Shown: piece after piece, positions 1-5,753 of the stretch
Position numbering within the stretch: position 1 is the first letter of the stretch
Layout of the letters: every line of letters begins with the position of its first letter
IMG/VR virus record: IMGVR_UViG_3300037245_000544
Coordinates: 1 to 37,557 of that record
From: a virus
Length of the DNA: 37,557 nt
Strand: one strand, 5' to 3'
Notes under the pieces: model-generated
Databases searched by the model: none
Told to the model about the DNA's origin: nothing
What the model saw: only the letters and a program-made list of their open reading frames with translations
Translations under genes and position numbers: made by a program

Positions 1-3
1 GAG

Positions 4-345
4 GTGAAGCGTAAGCGTAAGCCTAAGAGCCAGAAGCAACTTGGAAACATCTTCGGCAATATGATAGCCAAGATAGAGCATGAGGCAAACGAAGTCCGTC
101 AGGATGGCGTGGACGGGCTTATTAAGTACCTTAAGGATCTTGACATCCCTAAAGGTGTAGAAGCTACTCCGGACTTTATAAAGAATGTCTTGTACACGGT
201 AGCCCCAACATTTAACGGGCTTGGCAAAGAAGTCACTCTAAGCAAGATGGACACAAAGCAAGCGTCCGACTTCTTCAAGAGGGCAGCGAATATAATGTCA
301 GGGTATGTCCCTATACCAGACCCAACTAAAGGAATTAAGGAGTAA
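4..345 (+). CDS. Hypothetical phage protein, possibly 5'-truncated
   Basis: The 113-residue protein begins MKRKRKPK and is strongly basic at the N-terminus, then mixed alpha-helical. I recognise no family. It is read from a GTG at position 4, but the reading frame is still open at the window edge and no ribosome binding site is visible, so the true start may lie outside. It is followed after three bases by the next small gene, suggesting one early operon. Confidence 0.55.
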   Translation: MKRKRKPKSQKQLGNIFGNMIAKIEHEANEVRQDGVDGLIKYLKDLDIPKGVEATPDFIKNVLYTVAPTFNGLGKEVTLSKMDTKQASDFFKRAANIMSGYVPIPDPTKGIKE

Positions 346-348
346 ATA

Positions 349-519
349 ATGAGCGAACTATTCACCTATGAAGAGTTAGAGGCTAAGGTGATTTACCAGG
401 ACATACGGCTCTGTAAACAGACCGCCCTGCTCCGCCATCTTGCCGCCTCTGCCTGTGACCATTGCAATCCTATAAGTAAGCGGGACTGTGAGACGTGTTG
501 GGCTAAGGATTATAAATAA
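349..519 (+). CDS. Small Cys-rich protein (two CxxC knuckles)
   Basis: This 56-residue protein starts MSELFTYEEL. Its C-terminal half holds two Cys pairs, CDHC and CETC, separated by nine residues, a spacing that suggests a small zinc-binding fold. A good AAGGAG ribosome binding site lies just upstream, inside the end of the preceding gene. Its TAA stop overlaps the ATG of a 12-codon reading frame that leads into the next gene. No family is recognised. Confidence 0.6.
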   Translation: MSELFTYEELEAKVIYQDIRLCKQTALLRHLAASACDHCNPISKRDCETCWAKDYK

Positions 520-557
520 TGCCCGACCTAACCCCACACCAGTTTAAGGGACAATAA
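519..557 (+). CDS. 12-residue coupling peptide ORF (tentative)
   Basis: A 12-codon frame (MPDLTPHQFKGQ) begins in a TAATG overlap with the gene before it and ends in a TAATG overlap with the gene after it. An AAGG motif near its 3' end may serve the next gene. It may exist only to carry ribosomes from one gene to the next. There is no evidence that the peptide itself has a role. Confidence 0.3.
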   Translation: MPDLTPHQFKGQ

Positions 558-1087
558 TGACCTGCTCCACCTGTAAACACTACTACCCTTACTCGCACAA
601 GCATGAGAAGGATTTTGACGGCATATGCCGCTTCAACCCTCCCCTGCACGTGAGCATGAAGCCAAGATATATCAGTGTCAAAGCGGTGGGGTGGTGTGGA
701 CAGTGGAAGACTATGAAGACCCGTAAGCAGACCAAGAACAAGATCGAATACAGCGACGAGTTCAAAGCCTTCTACGAGGCGTACCCAAAGAAGAACTCGC
801 CTGACGTAGCTTGGCGGTCATGGAGCGATGAGACAGTTCTGCTCCCTGAACACTACCAATTAGTGATTGAACGGGCTAAGGCCTACGCTGAGGCGTGTGT
901 GAGCGAAGCTAAGGACATGCAGTATGTGAAGCACCCCTCGACATGGCTTAGGGCGGGGGATTGGAAGACTAAAACCGAGAAGAAGCTAGGGACAAAGGAT
1001 TGTATTGAGTGTGGCGCGCCCTACGCTTCTGGACATAAATACGTTGTAAAGGGTAAATACAGATGCGAGAAATGCAGAAAGAAATAA
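557..1087 (+). CDS. Zinc-ribbon protein with phage replication-protein-like motif
   Basis: The 176-residue protein has an N-terminal Cys cluster (MTCSTC, later C and WCGQW). A central block FYEAYPKK, AWRSW, YVKHPSTWLRAGDW follows, then a C-terminal CxxC...CxxC ribbon (CIECG, CEKC). The YPKK...W...HPSTWL...W pattern is common in the C-terminal parts of phage replication-initiator or O-like proteins and their relatives. A role in replication initiation or loading is therefore an inference. Start ATG is set by the TAATG overlap with the upstream mini-ORF. Confidence 0.6.
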   Translation: MTCSTCKHYYPYSHKHEKDFDGICRFNPPLHVSMKPRYISVKAVGWCGQWKTMKTRKQTKNKIEYSDEFKAFYEAYPKKNSPDVAWRSWSDETVLLPEHYQLVIERAKAYAEACVSEAKDMQYVKHPSTWLRAGDWKTKTEKKLGTKDCIECGAPYASGHKYVVKGKYRCEKCRKK

Positions 1088-1124
1088 AATGGCCGCTTCT
1101 TGACAAGGCGTTGAACTTTCAGGG

Positions 1125-1148
1125 GCGGGCGTTTTGATCGGCGTCCGC
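1125..1148 (+). terminator. Weak hairpin after the first early genes
   Basis: A 7-bp stem (GCGGGCG with CGTCCGC, one G-U pair) encloses a 10-base loop and is followed by an AT-rich run, TCTAATATT. It lies 38 bases after the stop codon at 1087 and before the next promoter. The T-tract is poor, so this is only a possible terminator. Confidence 0.35.
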
Positions 1149-1177
1149 TCTAATATTAAAAATAATTACAAACTGAT

Positions 1178-1205
1178 TTGACTTTTGATTTATATCGGGT
1201 ATAGT
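1178..1205 (+). promoter_or_regulatory. Sigma-70-type promoter
   Basis: TTGACT at 1178-1183 and TATAGT at 1200-1205 are separated by 16 bases, close to consensus. The predicted start of transcription is near 1212, exactly where the first arm of the pseudoknot begins. It would drive the early genes from 1365 onward. Confidence 0.75.
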
Positions 1206-1211
1206 TTAAGA

Positions 1212-1314
1212 GCCATGAGAAACAACCATAACAATCAAGAAACCTCACGAACCACACCGGAGTCCCTCCAGCTCCACTTTTCTCATGGCGAGATCATAGC
1301 GTTCGTGGGGTTTT
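1212..1314 (+). ncRNA. Structured leader or small RNA, H-type pseudoknot
   Basis: Two long inverted repeats are interleaved. Arm A, GCCATGAGAAA (1212-1222), is perfectly complementary to TTTCTCATGGC (1279-1289). Arm B, AAACCTCACGAAC (1240-1252), pairs with GTTCGTGGGGTTT (1301-1313) with one G-U pair, and one further G-U pair extends it to 1314. The order A-B-A'-B' is that of a pseudoknot. The region lies between a strong promoter and the gene at 1365 and contains no convincing ORF. Stem B' ends in TTTT, so it could also terminate a short RNA of about 100 nt. Function is unknown: regulatory leader, riboswitch-like element or free small RNA are all possible. Confidence 0.6.
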
Positions 1315-1364
1315 CAATTAACTAACGCCCATAAGGGCATAACTTTTAATGAAGGAGTATTACA

Positions 1365-1634
1365 ATGAGTACAACATCAACACCAGTATATGTATCAACG
1401 AGAACTAAAAGCAGTTACAAGATTAACGCCAAAGCGATAGTCCTCACAACCCACAAGGGCACTAACATGCTTATCGAGACGGAAGAAGTCCCCGTTCTGG
1501 ACGACGTGCTTTACAAGGGTTTCTACAGCGAGGACTTAGCGAAGTATCAGGCCCGTAAGGACATCGAGAAGATGATTAAAGGTGGACTGAAAGTGAAGAT
1601 GGAAGATGTCGAGGTAGCCGCCCGCCCTTTTTGA
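1365..1634 (+). CDS. Hypothetical early protein with frameshift-prone end
   Basis: The 89-residue protein starts MSTTSTPVYVSTRTK with a good GGAG site 10 bases upstream. It is the first gene after the promoter and pseudoknot leader. I recognise no family; the second half looks helical and charged. The end is odd: the last codons read CGC CCT TTT TGA, which is both a -1 slippery heptamer (C CCT TTT) and a +1-prone TTT before TGA. Coding sequence appears to continue in another frame. Confidence 0.65.
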   Translation: MSTTSTPVYVSTRTKSSYKINAKAIVLTTHKGTNMLIETEEVPVLDDVLYKGFYSEDLAKYQARKDIEKMIKGGLKVKMEDVEVAARPF

Positions 1635-2452
1635 AGCTAAAGAATCCTACTGCATCCAGAGCGTCCACCTCGACAGAGATATGCAACGCAGCCTTAGAAG
1701 CTATGAGCAGCACCTCGTCGACGCAATGCGATACCTCTACGGGCCAAAGTTCTTCGCCTAAGCCCTACTCCCCCGCTGTAGGGGATGTGGTGGAGTTTGA
1801 GCGAGAAGGCATGACGTGTAAGGGCTTAATATTCCTGATGAATGGTATTGTTGGGATTGTATCAGGGTGGCACTATGGTGATGGTAAGTACACAGTTTCA
1901 TCTTCTGTCTGGTTTGATTTTGCCATGAAAACCGCAAGAAAAATAGGCGAAACCGACTCAATAAGGAATGTGACTATTACTACTAGAGCCAAAGAAATCG
2001 CCAAAGCCTACTTCGCCCAGCCCACCTTCAAGGTAGGGGACAGGGTTAAGGTGGTAAGGAAGGGTTCTGTATCTTGTGGGCACGATGTTGGGTCTATAGG
2101 GGAAATCACCTCAATAGACGAAGACACCGGTAATCCTCGCGTGAAATGTGGGCATCTATCTCTTTGGCATAGTCTGGACTCTCTTGAACCCGCCCCAGCC
2201 CCCACCCTAACCGGCACATACGAAGAACGCCAGAAGCAGTGGCTGGAATATCATGGGCTTAAGGTTGGGAGTAAGGTTAAGGTTGTGCGGAAGTTTAAGG
2301 AAGACGAAGATGGATGCGATTGCATGGAAAGCTCAGAGAAGGACGATGCGGTTGGGTCGGTATTTACAGTTATTGAGATACGGGAAACGTACATAGTTGT
2401 AAGTCGCCTAAAAGATAATTGCTTCCCCTACTCAGCCCTCGAACCCGCATAG
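1631..2452 (+). CDS. Tandem SH3-like repeat protein
   Basis: The protein carries three similar beta-barrel starts: AVGDVVEF (about residue 50), FKVGDRVKVV (about 133) and LKVGSKVKVV (about 210). Each is followed by G-rich strands such as GSIGEITSI and GSVFTVIEI. This is the pattern of small SH3/KOW-like domains. The start is uncertain. TTG at 1631 overlaps the previous stop, ATG at 1703 is also in frame, and the first 45 residues are Ser/Thr-rich and overlap coding-like sequence in another frame. A -1 frameshift from the upstream gene would also enter this frame. Function unknown; nucleic-acid or protein binding is a guess. Confidence 0.6.
   Translation: MKLKNPTASRASTSTEICNAALEAMSSTSSTQCDTSTGQSSSPKPYSPAVGDVVEFEREGMTCKGLIFLMNGIVGIVSGWHYGDGKYTVSSSVWFDFAMKTARKIGETDSIRNVTITTRAKEIAKAYFAQPTFKVGDRVKVVRKGSVSCGHDVGSIGEITSIDEDTGNPRVKCGHLSLWHSLDSLEPAPAPTLTGTYEERQKQWLEYHGLKVGSKVKVVRKFKEDEDGCDCMESSEKDDAVGSVFTVIEIRETYIVVSRLKDNCFPYSALEPA
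1633..1761 (+). other. Coding-like 42-codon stretch in the +1 frame after 1365-1634
   Basis: From GAA at 1633 to TAA at 1761 one frame reads EAKESYCIQSVHLD, then a helical, well-mixed sequence ending RYLYGPKFFA. Its codons look genuinely coding (many TAC, ATC, CTC, GAC). It would join the 89-residue gene if the ribosome slips +1 at TTT TGA, giving about 131 residues. Otherwise an ATG at 1681 gives only 26 codons. A one-base sequencing error in the run of five T is the simplest alternative. Confidence 0.4.
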
Positions 2453-2507
2453 AGAAACCCATACAGGGGGCAGGCAATAAGGTCTGCCCCGGAAGGAATA
2501 AAGACTA

Positions 2508-2945
2508 ATGGCTAAAGCTAAAAAAGGTACTCTGACGTGGTGGAAAAAGAAAGCATGGGAAGCGTTCTCTAGATGGGTTCGGCTTCGCGATGCTATTGAA
2601 ACCACCGGGACCAAGACCGACCTTATCTGCTGTACGTGTAGCAAGCAGTACCCGGCGTTTGGGGTGGGTTGCGCCCAAGCAGGGCATTACGTCCCCGGTC
2701 GGTCACATATCCTCCTATTCGAGCCACACGGCGTCCACGGGCAATGCTACAACTGCAACTGCACCTTGAAGGGCAACCCCCAGAACTACCGTGACTTTAT
2801 GATTAAGAAATACGGGGTAGAAGAGACTACGCGAATAGAACAATCAAGGTTTAACAGGACTTTTAAGTACCGGACATTTGATCTTGAAGAAATCAGGGAT
2901 AAATATGTACTGGCTTATAACGAACTTTTAACGGAGATTAAATAA
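2508..2945 (+). CDS. ninG: NinG/Rap-like recombination protein
   Basis: The 145-residue protein matches the NinG family of lambdoid phages. It has an N-terminal WKKKAWEAFSRWVRLRDA, a Cys-rich core (ICCTCSKQY), then GHYVPGRS, VHGQCYNCN, GNPQNYRDFMIKKYG and a helical tail. Family knowledge: NinG (Rap) is an HNH-like, zinc-binding protein that acts on branched recombination intermediates. It is shorter than lambda NinG (about 200 residues) but the core appears intact. A GGAAGGA site precedes ATG 2508. It ends in a TAATG overlap with the next gene. Confidence 0.88.
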   Translation: MAKAKKGTLTWWKKKAWEAFSRWVRLRDAIETTGTKTDLICCTCSKQYPAFGVGCAQAGHYVPGRSHILLFEPHGVHGQCYNCNCTLKGNPQNYRDFMIKKYGVEETTRIEQSRFNRTFKYRTFDLEEIRDKYVLAYNELLTEIK

Positions 2946-3115
2946 TGATTTGCTACCTCGATCAATGGTGGTGCAAGAAATACAAGGACTGCGCCAACCC
3001 CTGTAACCGTGCCTTAACCCCCGAAGTGCAGGCCAACGCCGATAAGTGGTGGGGCGAAGGCGAAGCTCCTATCGAAGTGCAAGTTAACCCAAGATGTTTT
3101 AAGGAGATACAATAA
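2945..3115 (+). CDS. Small Trp/Cys-rich protein
   Basis: This 56-residue protein begins MICYLDQWWCKK. It has a four-Cys N-terminal half (CYLDQWWC, DCANPC) that may bind a metal, then an acidic, Trp-containing tail. It is bracketed by TAATG overlaps on both sides, which strongly supports translation within the early operon. No family recognised. Confidence 0.65.
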   Translation: MICYLDQWWCKKYKDCANPCNRALTPEVQANADKWWGEGEAPIEVQVNPRCFKEIQ

Positions 3116-3597
3116 TGGACACGATCAAAGCACTAAAGAAAAACGAGCGACCCTTTGGCCTTATGACGGCAGAGATGCAGGCGAAGGCGAAGGAGATAGG
3201 GATTGGGGAGTTCTGGGTATACATTGAATTCGGGCAAAACCAAATGACATCACCTGCTGTATGGGGCAAGCACCCAGATAGGTTTAATTGGGGTGAAACC
3301 GTTAAGCTCCGCCCCGACTACGAACCAAAGCCGGAGATTGTGGAGTGCGAGGTGAAGGCAAACCGCCACGGACTTCATTTTGTAGACGACGAAGGTCGAT
3401 GCCTTGGAATTGGCATGGCTATAAATTACCCCGACTTCATCGGCTTTAAGTATGCTGGAGGTGTTGTTTCGACGTCGCCAAGGCATTACTACGACGGGAT
3501 CGAAGGGGAGCAGACTTGGCAAATCTACGAGTCTAAGCTATTAACTAAATACGAAGTCCTCACCCCAACCCACGTCCTATTCAGCAAGAAAGGTTAA
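3115..3597 (+). CDS. Conserved-type phage protein of unknown function
   Basis: The 160-residue protein begins MDTIKALKKNERPFGLMT. The RPFGLMTAEMQ opening and the WGETVKLRPDYEPKPE block resemble a family of short phage accessory proteins seen next to early genes. I know no function for that family. It starts in a TAATG overlap with an AAGGAG site upstream and ends five bases before the next start. Confidence 0.7.
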   Translation: MDTIKALKKNERPFGLMTAEMQAKAKEIGIGEFWVYIEFGQNQMTSPAVWGKHPDRFNWGETVKLRPDYEPKPEIVECEVKANRHGLHFVDDEGRCLGIGMAINYPDFIGFKYAGGVVSTSPRHYYDGIEGEQTWQIYESKLLTKYEVLTPTHVLFSKKG

Positions 3598-3601
3598 GGC
3601 A

Positions 3602-4180
3602 ATGGCAAAGATAAGAATTCTGTTTTACAAAGCCAAATGGGGTGACGGCCATCTAATGGACAACCTCATCAACTTCTGGACATGGTTAATCAGTGCCAAG
3701 AACCGTAAGGTTGGGCCTTATAGCCATGTAGAGATATGGACGCCGTGGTCAATGGACACTTTCCATGTCAAGGCCGCAGACGGAACTATCCTTGACAATG
3801 TCGGCACGCTCTGGACCTCTACCATGCGAGGCAAAGACAACGGTACAGTCAAGCGGCCGGCTAGTGAGGTTATACAGAATCCCAAACGCTGGGACTATGC
3901 CGAAATAGAAGTGACGCATGATGATTACGATAGAATGGTGCTATGGATGAAGATAGAGGTTGACTTCAATTCAGGTTACTCTATGCGAGATTTATTTAAG
4001 TTCTTCGGGCTTGGAATACTAGCCGACAAGAAAAAGAATATCTGTAGTGAGTTTTCCAATAACGCTATTCATCAAGCATTTGGCATTGACGATGACGAAG
4101 TCGTCTCCCCCCGCCGCCTTGCCTGGAAGCTGGTACAGGCTGGGTGTGTAATTAAACCTCTTAAGGAGATAGAAGCATGA
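3602..4180 (+). CDS. Permuted NlpC/P60-like (YiiX-type) cysteine hydrolase
   Basis: The 192-residue protein has YSHVEIW near residue 40 and KNICSEFSNNAIHQAFG near residue 140, followed by VSPRRLAWKL. A His-containing strand before a CSE motif is the order of the circularly permuted papain-like NlpC/P60 families, in which Cys and His are catalytic. Such enzymes cut peptide, amide or ester bonds. Here a cell-wall or lipid target is possible but not shown. There is no signal peptide. It could be the lytic enzyme, since no classical lysozyme was seen. The next gene overlaps by ATGA. Confidence 0.6.
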   Translation: MAKIRILFYKAKWGDGHLMDNLINFWTWLISAKNRKVGPYSHVEIWTPWSMDTFHVKAADGTILDNVGTLWTSTMRGKDNGTVKRPASEVIQNPKRWDYAEIEVTHDDYDRMVLWMKIEVDFNSGYSMRDLFKFFGLGILADKKKNICSEFSNNAIHQAFGIDDDEVVSPRRLAWKLVQAGCVIKPLKEIEA

Positions 4181-4590
4181 GTAAAGAGAAAGAACTAAAG
4201 GCAAAGTTTTTCTTTTGTCCTAAATATGGGAAAGCCGAACGATGCCCAATGGTGAAGTCCGCCTCCGACCTCCAACAGAGACTGGATGTGGCAGAGAAGG
4301 GGCTTCGTGAAGTCGGCGACCTATGCAGTAATTGCAACGGGTTAGATGATGCACAGGCTATCGCGTACGGACATGGAGCTGTCAAGAAGGATGGGTGCGA
4401 CCAATGCTGGATTGATAGGCTTGAAGATAAGAACTCCGGCCTCCAACAGGCCCATGACAAGGCAGTGCAGGCGTTGCAGATATTAGACCCTTGCGAGATG
4501 TGCGAACACGACTTCGATGGAAAAGAATACTCATGTCCTTGTTACTTTAAAAGAACACAAGACGAAGCCCTTAAGGAGATAACCAAATGA
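4177..4590 (+). CDS. Cys-rich hypothetical protein
   Basis: The 137-residue protein contains several Cys pairs: FFCPKYGKAERCP near the start, LCSNCN and GCDQCW in the middle, and DPCEMCEHD with CPCYF near the end. Helical heptad-like stretches lie between them. The layout suggests two or three zinc knuckles joined by coiled coil. It is coupled to both neighbours by ATGA overlaps and has an AAGGAG site. No family recognised. Confidence 0.65.
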   Translation: MSKEKELKAKFFFCPKYGKAERCPMVKSASDLQQRLDVAEKGLREVGDLCSNCNGLDDAQAIAYGHGAVKKDGCDQCWIDRLEDKNSGLQQAHDKAVQALQILDPCEMCEHDFDGKEYSCPCYFKRTQDEALKEITK

Positions 4591-4838
4591 AAACCCTACT
4601 AATAATCCTACTTCTGACCCTGACCGGCTGCGCACAACATGTAAGCACCGAGACACTCATCAGGGACGGCGTAGAATACCGCTCAGTGGTCAAACAGAAC
4701 TTATTCCTATGGTACAAGACTAAGGCTATTGACCACAGAACAGACTACTCCAGCATGGTTATAGGCGATACTGCACCTGACCCTAACACCGCCTCTGCTA
4801 TTGTTGAGGGTGCTGTGTCTGGGCTAATTAGGATATGA
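4587..4838 (+). CDS. Small lipoprotein
   Basis: The 83-residue protein has a textbook lipoprotein signal, MKTLLIILLLTLTGC, with the lipobox LTGC and Cys at residue 15, followed by a soluble segment. It would be exported and lipid-anchored. Phage lipoproteins act in lysis (o-spanin) or surface exclusion; neither can be chosen here because no partner spanin is evident. Coupled by ATGA to the previous gene. Confidence 0.75.
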   Translation: MKTLLIILLLTLTGCAQHVSTETLIRDGVEYRSVVKQNLFLWYKTKAIDHRTDYSSMVIGDTAPDPNTASAIVEGAVSGLIRI

Positions 4839-4839
4839 T

Positions 4840-4977
4840 ATGACAAAACAACAGATATTACCAACACTTCTAATAGTAATAGACTTAGGTGCGGCGTTTA
4901 TGTACTTCCCCGACGACTGGCGAAAGGTTGTTTACTGGATTGCGGCGGCAGCACTTACTTATGTTGTAACCTTTTAA
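4840..4977 (+). CDS. Small two-span membrane protein
   Basis: The 45-residue protein starts MTKQQILPTLLIVIDLGAAF. It has two hydrophobic segments (about 5-22 and 31-45) joined by a polar turn with PDDWRK. Similar tiny proteins with a DLGAA...DWRK..YW.AAA.LT..VTF pattern are frequent in phage genomes, with unknown role; a holin-like function is possible but unproven. It starts one base after the lipoprotein stop. Confidence 0.65.
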   Translation: MTKQQILPTLLIVIDLGAAFMYFPDDWRKVVYWIAAAALTYVVTF

Positions 4978-4986
4978 GGAGGTATC

Positions 4987-5316
4987 ATGGAAACCGATAT
5001 ATGCCTAACCTGCAATACAATCAAGCCCATCTCTGAGCTATGCAAGGACAGGTCTCTCAAGACCGGCTACAAGAAGCTGTGTAAGCCCTGCCTTAGTAAG
5101 AAGTGCAAGAAGTATTGGGCAAAGAAAATAAGGAACAACACCGACAACATGTACGCTACTGGCGTAGACCCAGAAGTGCGTGAGGCTATCATGGATTTAG
5201 AGATGCCTGTCTGGAAGGAGCGGTTTGAGGTTATCAAACGATACAAGCTGGACATCGAAGATGACTCTGACTCAGACAATATAGAACGGGTACTGGCCCT
5301 GCATGGGCTGAGTTAA
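4987..5316 (+). CDS. Zinc-finger protein, last gene of the left early operon
   Basis: The 109-residue protein starts METDICLTCNTIKPISEL and has CLTC...CKPCLSKKC within its first 40 residues, followed by a KKYWAKK basic stretch. This is the N-terminal zinc-finger style often found in front of HNH nucleases, but no HNH motif follows. The C-terminal half is acidic and helical. It has the strongest ribosome binding site nearby, TAAGGAGGT. DNA binding is an inference. Confidence 0.65.
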   Translation: METDICLTCNTIKPISELCKDRSLKTGYKKLCKPCLSKKCKKYWAKKIRNNTDNMYATGVDPEVREAIMDLEMPVWKERFEVIKRYKLDIEDDSDSDNIERVLALHGLS

Positions 5317-5368
5317 ATCCCCCCGCCGTGATAGCGAGGGGCCGGAGGAGATGAAAATGTTATATAAA

Positions 5369-5414
5369 CCCCTACCCCTTTTATGGATAGCGACTAAGTA
5401 TCCAAGGGCAGGGG
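5369..5414 (-). terminator. Hairpin terminator of the late operon, at the convergence point
   Basis: CCCCTACCC (5369-5377) pairs with GGGCAGGGG (5406-5414) with one mismatch, and an inner perfect stem TGGATA/TATCCA (5384-5389, 5399-5404) sits in the loop. Read on the minus strand it is followed by TTTATATAACATTTT, as in a rho-independent terminator. It lies just past the last minus-strand gene and also faces the plus-strand operon ending at 5316, so it may stop both. Confidence 0.55.
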
Positions 5415-5422
5415 CCAAGGAA

Positions 5423-5521
5423 TTATTTCTTTTTACTCTTTCCAAGTTTACCTTTAGTCTTGCGGACAAGCTTGCCCTTTGTTTTTTTCTTGAGTCCCTG
5501 TGGCATTATTCTCTTTCCCAT
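5423..5521 (-). CDS. Lys-rich 32-residue protein
   Basis: A 32-residue frame starts MGKRIMPQGL and continues almost entirely as Lys, Gly and Arg with duplicated KTKGKL units, ending SKKK. It overlaps the end of the upstream membrane-protein gene by 16 bases and is the last frame before the terminator. An internal ATG (MPQGL) with a nearby AAAGAG could be the real start. Such polycations can bind DNA or capsid interiors, but no function is known here. Confidence 0.5.
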   Translation of the reverse strand: MGKRIMPQGLKKKTKGKLVRKTKGKLGKSKKK

Positions 5522-5742
5522 TCTTTAACTATATCATAAATACGCTCTACGTTATTTTCCATGTTCCGCATCCATTCTTTTTGAACGCCCTCGGATATAG
5601 CCTGTTTCTTTTCTATGGCGTCCATCCTCCCGTCTACATTAGTGTATATCACGAAGCACCCAATCATTGCCCCGGCTATAGCTGAGATAATCTTTATGCT
5701 TGTGTATGTCTTGTCTAGGTTAATCCTTACTCTATCTGTCAT
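5506..5742 (-). CDS. Single-span membrane protein with coiled-coil tail
   Basis: The 78-residue protein starts MTDRVRINLDKTYTSIK. It has one hydrophobic segment at about residues 16-35 followed by a charged helix rich in Glu, Lys and Asn. This resembles holin- or i-spanin-like phage proteins, and its place at the end of the late operon would suit a lysis role, but no specific family is recognised. An AAAGGAG site lies just before the ATG. Confidence 0.6.
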   Translation of the reverse strand: MTDRVRINLDKTYTSIKIISAIAGAMIGCFVIYTNVDGRMDAIEKKQAISEGVQKEWMRNMENNVERIYDIVKEWERE

Positions 5743-5753
5743 GATGTACTCCT

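Noticed and set aside
1100-1105. Perfect -35 box TTGACA
   Set aside because: There is no acceptable -10 box at 16-19 bases downstream (GC-rich sequence there).
5351-5539. Plus-strand ORF of 62 codons with GGAGGAG upstream
   Set aside because: It is antisense to the terminator and the Lys-rich gene, its composition is low-complexity Phe/Leu/Ser (the mirror of a Lys-rich protein), and the ribosome-like GGAGGAG touches its first ATG.
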